Source: CAWIHA01 sp963835855 (GTDB taxonomy: Bacteria; Acidobacteriota; Terriglobia; Bryobacterales; Bryobacteraceae). From it: a stretch of 64,000 nucleotides of DNA. The stretch lies in NCBI GenBank assembly GCA_963835855.1, contig CAWIHA010000015.1, positions 1 to 64,000 of the forward strand, read 5' to 3'. The translations under genes and the position numbers were made by a program. The notes below the pieces were generated by a model. It saw only the letters and a program-made list of their open reading frames with translations. It searched no databases and was not told the DNA's origin. The stretch's first letter is position 1, and the number at the start of each line of letters is the position of its first letter. This document shows, one piece after another, positions 1-8,834 of this stretch.

Positions 1-187
1 GGCACGTGACTCCGCCGATGCCGAAGGTAGTCACCTCACGGCCGGTGCGACCCAATACGCGGGTTTGCAGCTTGTCACCGGCTGAGCGGGCGAATGCCCG
101 GTAACGGGACAAGGGTAAGAAAGTGGTTGCGATAGAGGCCGCGCCGGACCAGCGCAGCGCGTCCCTTCGGCTGAACGTCATTGGCAT
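1..187 (-). CDS. Aldo/keto reductase with Tat signal, N-terminal part only (cut by window edge)
   Basis: About 62 codons are visible before the window ends. The protein starts MPMTFSRRDALRW, a twin-arginine signal (SRRDAL) followed by a hydrophobic stretch (AASIATTFLPL), so export through the Tat system is likely. Next comes QTRVLGRTGREVTTFGIGG, the typical first strand of aldo/keto reductases, which bind NADP(H) and reduce carbonyl compounds. I chose the ATG at 187 because AGGAG lies 6 bases upstream; a second ATG at 181 is further from it. The gene lies downstream of, and on the same strand as, the diol dehydratase genes, but 360 bases separate them, so a joint role is only possible. Substrate unknown. 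Confidence 0.75.
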   Translation of the reverse strand, partial: MPMTFSRRDALRWSGAASIATTFLPLSRYRAFARSAGDKLQTRVLGRTGREVTTFGIGGVTC

Positions 188-547
188 GTGCGTCTCCTGG
201 TAACATTCCAGCATATCTAGACCAGAATGTCCTGTTCAGCTTTCTAAGCCTACGCCGATTCAATTGGCCCTAATGTGATCTGGTTCTGGATTTAATTCCG
301 GGTGAAACTCAAGCTCGCGAAACTGCCCTGTGGTTGGTCCTTGCGCGTGGAGGTACGAAAGAAGTTGACCCGCGCGTCGTTCACCATTGGCGGTCCGAAC
401 GTCTTCGTGTTGCTCATGACAAATCTGTTGGGCGCGAGTCGGCGTCGAAGAAAAGAAACCCGGCGCGCTGGCCGATGGCAATGCGTTGAAGACTGCGGTC
501 TGATTGGTGGTGGATTGCCAGAGCCGAAGAACCTGTGATAGCAGTAG
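188..547. other. Gap without a recognisable gene
   Basis: The stretch lies between the dehydratase small subunit and the aldo/keto reductase. Short ORFs exist on both strands (for example 302-538 plus and 260-481 minus), but none has a ribosome binding site, a known motif or convincing composition. It probably holds the promoter of the aldo/keto reductase; I could not pick a clear -35/-10 pair. Confidence 0.5.
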
Positions 548-982
548 CTATCGATCGCTGTTTTCATGAGCGGTTTTCAACAGACCTCGACTGGCGTAAA
601 CCTCAGCTGCTTCTTCGACCCAGCGGGCACACTCGGGCGCGTGAAATCGCAATCTTAATTGACCGGCGAGCTTTCCCAATTCTGCGGCTGTGGCCCGAAA
701 AGGCCGAAGAGCTTCGTAAATCTGCAGGATCATACTGTCGGGCACTTCCACCAGTTCAGCGGCGCGCCGGAAATTCTCGCCCAGTTGCCGCCAGCCGCCG
801 GCTGTGGCTATTTCGGCCTGATGCAACAAAGCCTGCTGGGAGATGGAAAAGTCCTCCATCCCGCCCCAGCCGCCGGCAACGCGGTCTAACGAGAAGTCGT
901 AGAGGGGCACGCCAGTCTTGCTGGTGATGCTCTGATCCTGCAAGCGTGCGGCTCTACTCGTATTCTTCTCAGAATTAGTCAT
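548..982 (-). CDS. Diol/glycerol dehydratase small (gamma) subunit, PduE/DhaE-like
   Basis: 144 residues, the usual size for the small subunit of coenzyme B12-dependent propanediol/glycerol dehydratase, which converts 1,2-diols or glycerol to aldehydes. The C-terminal half carries the family pattern: NFRRAAELVEVPDSMILQIY, then EALRPFRAT and a final helix (ARWVEEAAEVYASRGL), matching PduE closely. The N-terminus has the PLYDFSLDRV segment that in the family precedes the first helix. The ATG at 982 overlaps the stop of the upstream large/medium subunit gene (ATGA), so the two are translationally coupled. A longer start at 1045 would run into the upstream gene. No reactivating factor or microcompartment gene is next to it. 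Confidence 0.88.
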   Translation of the reverse strand: MTNSEKNTSRAARLQDQSITSKTGVPLYDFSLDRVAGGWGGMEDFSISQQALLHQAEIATAGGWRQLGENFRRAAELVEVPDSMILQIYEALRPFRATAAELGKLAGQLRLRFHAPECARWVEEAAEVYASRGLLKTAHENSDR

Positions 983-3219
983 AAAGGTGTGGGCTCCTGC
1001 GCTTTGATCCTGAGCAACTCTGCGGGGCGGCCCGACTGCACACACTCGGTTTCGTGCCGGTGCAGAATGGTTGTCTTGACGATGTATTTTAACCGCGCCA
1101 TGTTGTCCACCGGCACCAAGAGAGGCTCGACCGGCCGGCCGGATGCGTACCGTGCGGCATTTCGACCGATACTGCGGTAATGCTCTAGGGACAATTGAGA
1201 CGCCTGCGAAAACAGCTCTAGATTATTTAGGGGCAGCAATCCACGACGATGGATAACTGTCGTGCCTTTCGATTGGATTCCGATAGCGATCCCGGAACCA
1301 CTCAGCCGAGATCCTTCGAAAGAAATCTGCCCGAGATCTGACGTCCTGTAGATTTTGATCACCCGCGCGGTAACGCCCTCGTCCGCTACACCGGCCTGCA
1401 GCTGAGCGAGCACCTCGGCCAGAGGCAAGTCATTGACTGTTTGTTGCAGCCTGGTCCCAAAGGCCGGTCCGACTGCGATGACAACCTCCAACCGATTGCC
1501 CGGCTGCGCCTCCCCGCACTCTTCAACTGCCAGCGTAACGGCTGAGGCGGCATGCCGCGGAATCCGGGGATCATAAGCCTGCGGAATGTTACAGATCTCT
1601 TCCCAGCGAGTGCCGCTCGGCCGATAGCCGGTTCCCGGTCCCATATAGTCATTGGCATCGTTAACGCCGCTCAAAACCTCGAAACGACCAGTGAAAATGG
1701 CCGAGGGCTGAAGATAGTCCCCAATAACGCGCTGCCGTTCAATCTCGAAAATGTTTTGGGCGATGTCGAGAAATCCATTCTTTGCGAGCGCCTGCACCGC
1801 GCCCAAGACGGTATCGGGACCGGACAGGAACTGCTCGGCCGCCGCGAGATCCGCGGCCATGTCGCGGTCCGGCATATCCGGGCTGGCATATGCTGTTTCC
1901 GCCGCATCGATTTCAGCTTTTGTGATAGGGGGAAAGCCGAATCTGGCAAAAACCACGGCCAGTGCCTCGGCCGCGCGCCGCCGTACTGCCAGAGTCTCAT
2001 TCTCGACGACGGGACGCAGCCCACCATCGACTTTCATATCGCGTTGCAGTACCAAATAGTCGTCGAGATCGTCTGCGTCCAAATTGCCGCCGCCGAACAT
2101 GTTGTCCTGCTTGGGAATGGAACTATAGCCGGAAAAGATGAAATCCGCGCCTGGTAAGAACTGCAACATCAGCTTGGCGCTCTTGCGAATGTCCGAGTGC
2201 GAGGCCATCGCATCATTGCCGGTGGCCACTTCCAGACCCAGCATGGCAGCCAGCAGATTCTCCGCGGCGACTGCGGCCACCCCGCCCGGCAACGATTCCG
2301 GTAGCGCGATGCAACTAATCGACCCGTTCTGCACGCCTTGGCTGCCAGCACCTTTAGTCATGAGCAAGCAACGCGCCTCCAGGTACAGCATAGATTGTCC
2401 GTTCGCATGCGCCATCAGCGCTTCGGAGCCCGTGCCACTTGTGAAACGGATCTTCACCCCTCGCGAAGCATACGCAGAAGCCAGAAATCCCTTCGACCAA
2501 GGCGTGTCGTCACCATCTATGAAAGCTGGATCGGTGCCGTAAACGGAAAGAGTCTCCGCATATGTGGTGAGGCCCTTCATTGCAAGCTTGAGACTCATCG
2601 CCTCTTCGACGGCGCATTGCGTCAGTACACCGCCGCGGCCGGTCTGCGAACCGACCAGTACCGCAAGCGCATTCCAAGGTGCATAGCGCGCCACTCCGAC
2701 CGTAGTCTCAATCTCAGCAAAGCCCCGGAAGGCAGCTTCGGCTGCATCAGCTGCCAGCAGCGCCGGGGAATCTTTCCGGTTGGTGACATGAGCTTGGTTG
2801 GCTGGTGTACGGCGCACTCGCATTTTTTGCAGCGCCATCATCATCTCGACTACGTTCAGATAGCTAACGACCTCTACCAGTTTTGCCGCCGTCAACCCAT
2901 TCATGAGCCGGATCACTTGCGCGCGAGGCACATGGATGTCCACCAGCATGCGAGCGAGTTGGAGTGAATCCGTTGCCATCGCTTCCTCGGCCACATCGAG
3001 CTGAATGGCATGGGATGCGATGAAGGTATCAATCATGTCGAATTGCTCGCGCGGTTTACCATCCATCTCGACAATCTGACCATTCTCAAGGCGCAGGCTA
3101 GGATGCGGATCAGCGGTGGCCCCGAGAAGCACGAGTCCGGCCTCGGGCCACTCCTGAATGAAAGTGTCCTTATTGATTTCGCGCGCTGCGCGCACCGCAA
3201 ACCTGCGAGACTGATTCAT
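979..3219 (-). CDS. B12-dependent diol/glycerol dehydratase, fused large and medium subunits
   Basis: 746 residues. Residues 1 to about 555 correspond to the PduC/DhaB1 large subunit, a TIM barrel that binds the substrate and adenosylcobalamin: MMMALQKMR, RRTPANQAHVTN (H144, equivalent to the known active-site His143) and ETTVGVARYAP (E171, equivalent to Glu170) are intact. Residues about 570 to 746 correspond to the medium subunit PduD/DhaB2: VVIAVGPAFG, LSGSGIAIGIQSKGTTVIH and NAARYASGRPVEP. In enteric bacteria these are two genes; here they form one chain. The small subunit follows with an ATGA overlap. The enzyme normally needs a reactivase (PduGH/DdrAB), not seen here. Product is an aldehyde such as propanal or 3-hydroxypropanal. 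No control signal was found. Confidence 0.93.
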   Translation of the reverse strand: MNQSRRFAVRAAREINKDTFIQEWPEAGLVLLGATADPHPSLRLENGQIVEMDGKPREQFDMIDTFIASHAIQLDVAEEAMATDSLQLARMLVDIHVPRAQVIRLMNGLTAAKLVEVVSYLNVVEMMMALQKMRVRRTPANQAHVTNRKDSPALLAADAAEAAFRGFAEIETTVGVARYAPWNALAVLVGSQTGRGGVLTQCAVEEAMSLKLAMKGLTTYAETLSVYGTDPAFIDGDDTPWSKGFLASAYASRGVKIRFTSGTGSEALMAHANGQSMLYLEARCLLMTKGAGSQGVQNGSISCIALPESLPGGVAAVAAENLLAAMLGLEVATGNDAMASHSDIRKSAKLMLQFLPGADFIFSGYSSIPKQDNMFGGGNLDADDLDDYLVLQRDMKVDGGLRPVVENETLAVRRRAAEALAVVFARFGFPPITKAEIDAAETAYASPDMPDRDMAADLAAAEQFLSGPDTVLGAVQALAKNGFLDIAQNIFEIERQRVIGDYLQPSAIFTGRFEVLSGVNDANDYMGPGTGYRPSGTRWEEICNIPQAYDPRIPRHAASAVTLAVEECGEAQPGNRLEVVIAVGPAFGTRLQQTVNDLPLAEVLAQLQAGVADEGVTARVIKIYRTSDLGQISFEGSRLSGSGIAIGIQSKGTTVIHRRGLLPLNNLELFSQASQLSLEHYRSIGRNAARYASGRPVEPLLVPVDNMARLKYIVKTTILHRHETECVQSGRPAELLRIKAQEPTPL

Positions 3220-3435
3220 GGCGAGCCGTTACATTACCATCGACTGCTCGGACAGAGCAAGTGCCGTGTTCGGTTCCGTGCGCCACCGGAACACCGTACC
3301 TCGATGTTCACGCTGCGGTCATACTGCTGCGGAGTGAATTTGTCGCCATTTATCCTGGGCACTGCTGTCAATTTTCCGGTCTGCGGCGTGATACGGCCGA
3401 GTGGCGGGAGACCCATGCGTCCGCCTCGTCGTCGT

Positions 3436-3789
3436 TTAGCCGACCGTCTTCGCCTTCACCAGCGCCCATCTCTTTCGTTGCGCAGCCGCAATTTTCTCTC
3501 GTGCCGCGAGACTCATGGTACGCTTCGCGCTGACCGGCTTCGAAGGTTTCGATTTCGCCTTGATAGCTGCCCACCTCTTCTTCTGCGCCGCTGCTATTCT
3601 CCTCCTCGCAGCCGGGCTCAGTGGACGCCTACCTGTTTGCCTCGGCTCTGCTACTTGCGCGCCGTTTCCGGACCCGAGCTGTTGCCGGATGTCGGCTATC
3701 TGGCCTTCAACGTTCCGCTTCATCTGCTCGAATCCAATTAGCGCTGCTTCGAGTAAGGATGTGTCGGCAATTCTTCGTCCTGTTGGCAT
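3436..3789 (-). CDS. Basic repeat protein with two KKRWA motifs
   Basis: 117 residues, function unknown. The N-terminal half is an amphipathic, probably coiled-coil helix (LLEAALIGFEQMKRNVEGQI). The C-terminal half holds two copies of a basic motif: LSPAARRRIAAAQKKRWAAI at about 59-78 and SLAAREKIAAAQRKRWALV at about 93-111, separated by a Lys/Pro/Ser-rich linker. The motif looks like a small helical nucleic-acid-binding element and resembles repeats I associate with acidobacterial proteins of unknown function. AGGAG stands 9 bases before the ATG at 3789. A related fragment lies at 9715-9804. DNA binding is inferred from charge only. Confidence 0.75.
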   Translation of the reverse strand: MPTGRRIADTSLLEAALIGFEQMKRNVEGQIADIRQQLGSGNGAQVAEPRQTGRRPLSPAARRRIAAAQKKRWAAIKAKSKPSKPVSAKRTMSLAAREKIAAAQRKRWALVKAKTVG

Positions 3790-3838
3790 ATAAGTGCTCT
3801 CCTGGATTCACTACGGCTTCGGTAGTCGAGTAACAGAG

Positions 3839-3929
3839 CCGATTATAACTCAGTGGATAGACCGCGTCGCACTACCGGGCGGAGGCTGGCAAGGAGGAGA
3901 TCGTGAGTTCAAGTCTCACCAATTCCACA
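3839..3929 (+). other. Degenerate tRNA-like sequence
   Basis: A perfect T-arm is present at 3903-3919 (GTGAG, loop TTCAAGT, CTCAC), and a D-arm-like string (TAACTCAGTGGATAGA) lies at 3846-3861. The acceptor halves (3839-3845 and 3920-3926) do not pair and the D-stem has mismatches, so this is not a working tRNA. It may be a decayed tRNA or an old attachment site. Confidence 0.3.
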
Positions 3930-4060
3930 ACATTCCAAAGAGAGCCGGCCCGAGACCACCGCTCTATGACACTCGGGATGTACGATCACACACAGCCACT
4001 CCACGCCGGTCGCGCTACGCTGTGGGTGTGGCCAAATCACCTGTCTCGCTTCTCCACCGC

Positions 4061-4462
4061 ATGCTTCCGTTTCTCACCATTGGCCTCTTGGCGGCTGTGG
4101 CATACGACGGCTGGGTCTTCTACTCGCGCTGGAGCTATGCACGGCAGGCTGAGCGCATTCGGCAGGAGAAGGAAGCCGTAGCTGCGCGGAAAGCCTTGGA
4201 TATGCTCGGAGGCGGCAGTCTGAAGGTTCTGAGCTTTTACGCAACTCCGGGTGCGATCCGCCGCGGAGATCACGCAAACCTCTGCTTCGGCGTGATCGGC
4301 GCGCAAAGCGTCCGGATGGAACCTGCGATCGCTACCCTTCACCCGGCCCTGAGCTACTGTTTGCAAGTCTCTCCCGCGAGAGACACGGAGTACAAGCTGA
4401 TCGCGGAAGACGGTGCCGGACGCTCGGCTACCTCGACCGTGACCATCCGGGTGATCCCTTAG
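4061..4462 (+). CDS. Membrane-anchored protein of unknown function
   Basis: 133 residues from the ATG at 4061. The N-terminus (MLPFLTIGLLAAVAYDGWVF) is one membrane segment, followed by a charged, probably coiled-coil part (RQAERIRQEKEAVAARKAL) and a C-terminal domain rich in beta strands (LKVLSFYATPGAIRRGDHA to ATSTVTIRVIP) that looks like an Ig-like or PKD-like fold outside the membrane. A GTG at 4028 would add 11 residues; neither start has a clear ribosome binding site. The open frame extends further upstream only through the tRNA-like sequence, which is not coding. I do not recognise the family. Confidence 0.65.
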   Translation: MLPFLTIGLLAAVAYDGWVFYSRWSYARQAERIRQEKEAVAARKALDMLGGGSLKVLSFYATPGAIRRGDHANLCFGVIGAQSVRMEPAIATLHPALSYCLQVSPARDTEYKLIAEDGAGRSATSTVTIRVIP

Positions 4463-4577
4463 ACGCGGAAGTTGCTTCTCCCACGTTTTTCCACGTCAGG
4501 CCATGCGCCTCGCCTGCGCATTTCTTTTCGAGCACCTTGACCCACGCCCGCTTGGGCCCGCAGCATTTTTCGACCCG

Positions 4578-4802
4578 CGCTCACGACTATTTGGCAACCA
4601 AACGCTCTTGAAGAAAACGACGCGGGACGTGGATACCGTTGACTGGATCGAACAGCTACAGCAGGACCTTCACTATGCCGTGCGCGTGCTATCCAAGAGT
4701 CCTGGATTCGCGATGGTCAGGATCGCGACGTTGCCTTTGGGGATCGGAGCAACCACAGCCGCCTTTAGTGTCGTCAATGCCGTCGTGCTTCGTCCTCTCC
4801 CG
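4578..4802 (+). pseudogene. Truncated ADOP-family ABC permease (N-terminal fragment)
   Basis: About 75 codons match the N-terminus of the long MacB/FtsX-like permeases that are multiplied in Acidobacteriota (ADOP family): RLFGNQTLLKK, then WIEQLQQDLHYAVRVLSKSP, and a first membrane helix with LGIGATTAAFSVVNAVVLRP. The full protein has about 800 residues; here homology stops near 4802, about 70 bases before the tRNA-Arg fragment. No start codon with a ribosome binding site is present. The break fits a deletion or rearrangement at the integration scar. Confidence 0.7.
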
Positions 4803-4871
4803 TTGCCCCTCGGGAGAAAGGGTCACGTCGATTCGAGTGAAGTCTGCGCTGGCGGGAGAAACGGAAATTCA

Positions 4872-4919
4872 TGGTGCGCCCGGAGAGATTCGAACTCCCG
4901 ACCTTCTGGTTCGTAGCCA
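4872..4919 (-). tRNA. 3' fragment of tRNA-Arg(ACG), probable attachment-site remnant
   Basis: Read on the minus strand, 48 bases run from the anticodon stem to the encoded CCA: the loop CTACGAA gives anticodon ACG, followed by CCAGA, a T-arm GGGAG-TTCGAAT-CTC(T)C, the acceptor strand CGGGCGC and ACCA. The 5' half (acceptor, D-arm) is missing: sequence above 4919 has no D-arm. Integrases that use tRNA genes leave exactly such 3' copies at one end of the inserted element, so the element (or its remains) would lie above 4919 with the intact tRNA at its other end, outside or deleted from this window. Confidence 0.75.
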
Positions 4920-5778
4920 TCAACGCTTTAGGAATCAGTAAGTTAGCAATAGGCACAAGGGTTATGCTCGATGCCCTAGTGTCACTAGTTTTCAAACATT
5001 TCGAGTATAGAGAACCGGGCACACTCGCAAGCATGGGCAAGGCTTCTACGCAGGGGGTGGGCACAGAATTGGGCACACCAAATGGATAGGGACCGGCCCG
5101 CCGTTGTGCCTATTTTGCTCGACCGCTTTGCGCTGCGGGCAGCGTAGACGCACGCTCAGATGCCGGTCGCCACCTGGTAGAAAAGCGTTAGGACCGTTAG
5201 GCAAGTTAAAAAAAAAGGATCCGCGCCTGCATTCTCGAACCGATAACAAAAGTCATCCTCACGCTCCTCACGCTTCGCTTTCGCCGAGAACGGCCCATCC
5301 GCCCTAAAGTCCAACGCTGGGAGTAGTGAGGTGGACCCCGCTCTCAATCGAAATCCGAGCCCTGTGCCGATTTCCGGTTGGCATGCTTATCCGCCGCCCA
5401 GTTTCCTGGTTCGTAGTTCGGAGGCTCGTCGTCCACCACTTCCGCCCGCGACCATAAATCGACGATTTGCGAGCCGGGTCTGGTCCAAATCGTCCCCTGT
5501 TTCCGCCGATGTCCACCGGCTTGGCTACGGTGATGGCTACGGCCCGCGTGCAGGAGGCCACGACCCGCGACCACCGGGCACGAGCGAATGGGAATGACGC
5601 AGAACTAGCGTGGGGGCGAAGAGCACTGGCAGCCTGCTTCAATTCACGGAGCTGCGATCGGCTGACCGCGATGAGGCCATTTGCCTCCAGTTGGAGCAAG
5701 ATGCACTCCGCCAGGGGCGAAAACCCGCCAATATTGGCGAACTTTCGCCGCTAGCTGATCGGGGCGGAACCCATCGGT
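4920..5778. other. Decayed region beside the tRNA-Arg scar, no confident gene
   Basis: About 860 bases hold only broken frames. The minus strand at 5344-5699 keeps pieces that read like protein (CILLQLEANGLIAVSRSQLR; VDLWSRAEVVDDEPPNYEPG), possibly remains of a replication or integration gene of the lost element, but no start, ribosome binding site or continuous domain is visible. I do not assign a gene. Confidence 0.4.
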
Positions 5779-6231
5779 CTACTCCGGGACCGGTCCGAGA
5801 CTGAGCGCGATCTTCTTCGCCGTCTCCTCGGGAATGCTGGGTAGAAACACGACGTGACAACTGCACGTGCCACCCTTACCCGGCACGCTGGCGCTGTATG
5901 CGTTCGGGTCTTCTGAACGCTTGGAAATCTTGTCCTGATAGAAGATTCGTTTCGCCGTATTCTCGAAAAGTTTGTCTTTGCGGATGCCGAACATCTTCTG
6001 CAAGTTTTCCGTGAGCGGTTTGAACGCCTGGCCGGCCTGGCTGGTGACCACGGCGATGTCGGTGGTGACGTCGTGAAACACCGCCGCACCCGTTGTCTCG
6101 GGTAGCGGCTCCCAGTCAGGCGGAACCGCGATCTGGCAGACGCCTTTGGAATCTCTGATGACTTTCCAGCCGGCCGGTGTAGTCTGTGCCAGAGCACTTA
6201 CCAGCAATGAGAGAAACAGAGTCGCACGCAT
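5779..6231 (-). CDS. Small secreted protein of unknown function
   Basis: 150 residues. MRATLFLSLLVSALAQ is a signal peptide, so the mature protein (from about residue 17) is periplasmic or outside. It contains GWKVIRDSKGVCQIAVPPDW, a pattern seen in secreted proteins that start with a two-stranded sheet, and two cysteines near the end (GTCSCH) that could bind metal or form a disulphide. The ATG at 6231 has AGGAGAG seven bases before it; the longer ORF start at 6279 has no such site. It is a single gene with no operon partner. Function unknown. Confidence 0.8.
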   Translation of the reverse strand: MRATLFLSLLVSALAQTTPAGWKVIRDSKGVCQIAVPPDWEPLPETTGAAVFHDVTTDIAVVTSQAGQAFKPLTENLQKMFGIRKDKLFENTAKRIFYQDKISKRSEDPNAYSASVPGKGGTCSCHVVFLPSIPEETAKKIALSLGPVPE

Positions 6232-6533
6232 GCATTTCTCTCCTGGCCGGAGTTTACCGCTCTGGGAACTCGCCGACAATCACACGCGATCGAGAGTCGA
6301 AATGCAGCTAGCGAAGGCCCACGATGTGGGCTGGATTTCCTGGTGGCACGCAGATCCGCGATCGGTTGATCACGAAATACTCCAATATCGGAGTAATTGC
6401 CTGCCGTGTTCCAGCTTCAATCGGACCACGATTCCGTTGATCGTGGATGCACGTCCGCTTGACGCTCCCAGAGGTTGAGTTGTTGCCGGTACGCATGCCC
6501 GCAGCCACGCTTTCGGGTTGTTGGGGCCGTGAA
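6232..6533. other. Intergenic stretch, nothing identified
   Basis: Between the secreted protein and the remains of an ADOP permease. Short ORFs on both strands have no start signals or motifs. It may include the promoter of the minus-strand gene that starts at 6231. Confidence 0.4.
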
Positions 6534-7497
6534 CTATTCATAACGCAAGGCTTGGATCGGGTCGATGGCGCTTGCCCTGCGGGCCGGCAGAAAGCCGGCG
6601 CCGACGGCCACTATCACCAGGATTGCCAGCGCCAGGCCAAGCGAGCCTGTGAATAGCCGCTTGCCGCCGGTTCCATTTGGATTTGCCGCTTGAGGAAGCG
6701 ATCCCGGTAGTAAGGAGTCGTGTCGCGCATTTCCGGACGGGTTAGCTCGTATTGCAGGATCTGGCTCAACAGCGGCTGGAGCGAGGCTTTGGCAGAAGTC
6801 AGCGTGAAGCCCGGCTTCATGCGCGCGAACATCTGGATCCACTGGCTGCGGCGGTCGCCGATCTCATCCCAACCCGGAGTCAACAGCGGTTTCATCTGGA
6901 TGGGTACGCGGATCTGCGGTGCAACCGTTGGGTCGAGCCCATTGAACCCGGCGGCCGAAACACCCACAATCGTCATGGGGTAGTTGTCCACCATGATCTT
7001 CTGTCCGATCACTTTGGGATCGGCTGCAAAGCGTGTCATCCAATATTCATGGCTGAGTACTACCACGGGATGACCTTTATAAACGCGGTCATCTTCCTCG
7101 GGGGAAAGGACACGGCCGATCAAGGGCTTTACTCCTAACGCCTGGAAGAAATTTCCCGAGACCAACTCGCCCTGGACGCGCTCGGTTTGGCCGCCGAAGT
7201 TGATGGACAGCGCCGTTTGGTACCGGCAGAAGACGTGCGAGAAGGCAGGCGCGTTCTTTTGGAAATCCTGGTACATCGGGTAGGACGCCCTGCGGTCGCC
7301 GCGGTTGCTGCCCATGTGCGGTCCAGTGGTCCAAATCATCACCAGTTGCTTGGGATCCTTCACCGGCAGGAGCCGGAGCATCAGTTGATCGATCAGCGTG
7401 AAGATGGCGGTGTTGGCGCCGATACCCAACGCCATCGATACCTCTCTTTGGGGCCGCGAGGCTCAAACCTGCGTTCTGCCTAGTGTAGAGTTCATGC
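6534..7497 (-). pseudogene. ADOP-family ABC permease, frameshifted and internally deleted
   Basis: The 5' part (7435 down to about 6640) encodes GIGANTAIFTLIDQLMLRLL and a following periplasmic domain (PVVVLSHEYWMTRFAADPKV), typical of the N-terminal MacB-like part of ADOP permeases. The end (about 6640 to 6534), in another frame, encodes the last membrane helix and the conserved tail FLPARRASAIDPIQALRYE. The middle of the protein, about 400 residues with further membrane helices, is missing, and the segment before 7435 (QNAGLSLAA) is also in a different frame. The gene is therefore inactive. Intact homologues are thought to export small molecules or work with efflux systems. Confidence 0.8.
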
Positions 7498-7532
7498 CGG
7501 ATGTGTAGCCGGTTGTAGAATTCTATGAGCCC

Positions 7533-8834
7533 ATGAAAATCCTGATTGCTCTGGCAACAATCGCAGCTTTGCTCAGCCCTGCTTTCGCCCAAGAACCCGC
7601 GAAGCAGCGTATGGTGGTGATGATCAGCCTGGACGGCTTTCCCGCGTTTGCTCTGGACGATCCGAAACTTCCGACTCCCACATTGCACCGCCTGATTCAG
7701 AACGGAGTTAGCGCCCGGATGACCACAGTCAATCCGACCATCACCTGGCCCAATCACACCACCTTGGTCACTGGCGTCCGTTCCGATCAGCACGGCCTAT
7801 TAGCCAACGGAACGATCTCACGGACCGTCGGCTGGCCTCCGGTCAAGGTCGAGCCGATGTTGGACAAGGAAAAGATGGTGCATGCGCCCACCGTCTATGA
7901 TGCTGCCTATAAAGCCGGGCTCACGACCGCGCAGGTAAACTGGGTGGCGATCAACCGGGCGCCAACCATAACGTGGGAATTCAGTGAATGGGCGTCGCCG
8001 GAGGGAATGGTGGAACGCGAAATGATTCGCAAGGGGGTGATCACTGTTTCCGATGTCGACCACTTTGCGGCGTCCAACATTTTGTTCCGTGACCAGATTT
8101 GGACGACGGCCGCAGTCCATCTCATCCGCGAGCACAAACCTAACCTGCTGCTCTTTCATCTGCTCTCACTGGATTCGGTTCACCACGAGTATGGGCCAGG
8201 CAGCCTGGCTGCCTTATCCGCGTTCGCGTTTCTGGATGGTTGCGTTGCCAGACTGATCGAAGCGGTGCATGACGCGGGAATGAGCGAGCACACAACCTTC
8301 ATCATCGTCTCCGACCACGGATTCAAAAGATATGCGAAACAAATTCGCCCTGCAGTGGCCTTAGCGGCCGCTGGTCTCGCAGGCACTGCATATGTCCTAC
8401 CGGAAGGCGGATCAGCTTTTGTCTACTTCGATCAAGCGCAAGCAGCGGGACTGACCACGAAGGTGACTCGGGCACTCGAAGGGGTCGAAGGCATCGACAA
8501 GATTATTGGCCCGGCTGGCTTTGCAGAACTCGGCTTGCCGCAGCCGGACCGGGATCAGCAAATGGGCCAACTGCTTCTCACGGCCAAAGACGGATATTCC
8601 TTCTCGGGAGCCACTGGAGGCCCGGTTACGGCGGCGGTTCCACAGCAGGCCGGTAGTCACGGATACTTAGCCAGTGATCCCGACATGGACGCGATATTCA
8701 TTGCGAGTGGATACGGAGTCCGCGCCGGCGTCAGGTTGGAGAAGATTGCGAATGTCGACGTCGCGCCCACGGTTGCTAAACTTCTAGAAGTTTCGCTGCC
8801 CGCCGTACTGGGGAGACGGATTCCGTTGCAGTGA
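7533..8834 (+). CDS. Secreted alkaline-phosphatase-superfamily phosphodiesterase (NPP-like)
   Basis: 433 residues with a signal peptide (MKILIALATIAALLSPAFAQ). The protein belongs to the type I phosphodiesterase/nucleotide pyrophosphatase group, which cleaves phosphodiester bonds with two metal ions. The metal and nucleophile residues are visible: D34 in VVMISLDGF, the nucleophile region PTITWPNHTTLVTG (T71), D and H in LDSVHHEYG, DH in IVSDHGF, and a late histidine in GSHGYLASDPDMDA. The length fits bacterial members. It is transcribed alone, just beside the decayed permease on the opposite strand. Substrate cannot be read from the sequence; nucleotides and phosphodiester lipids are known substrates in the family. 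Confidence 0.88.
   Translation: MKILIALATIAALLSPAFAQEPAKQRMVVMISLDGFPAFALDDPKLPTPTLHRLIQNGVSARMTTVNPTITWPNHTTLVTGVRSDQHGLLANGTISRTVGWPPVKVEPMLDKEKMVHAPTVYDAAYKAGLTTAQVNWVAINRAPTITWEFSEWASPEGMVEREMIRKGVITVSDVDHFAASNILFRDQIWTTAAVHLIREHKPNLLLFHLLSLDSVHHEYGPGSLAALSAFAFLDGCVARLIEAVHDAGMSEHTTFIIVSDHGFKRYAKQIRPAVALAAAGLAGTAYVLPEGGSAFVYFDQAQAAGLTTKVTRALEGVEGIDKIIGPAGFAELGLPQPDRDQQMGQLLLTAKDGYSFSGATGGPVTAAVPQQAGSHGYLASDPDMDAIFIASGYGVRAGVRLEKIANVDVAPTVAKLLEVSLPAVLGRRIPLQ

Noticed and set aside
302..538. Small plus-strand ORF next to the dehydratase
   Set aside because: No start signal, no motif, and overlapping frames on the other strand look equally random.
4639..4941. ORF ending with APGEIRTPDLLVRSHQ
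   Set aside because: This string is the well-known false translation of a tRNA 3' end (here tRNA-Arg) and not a protein.
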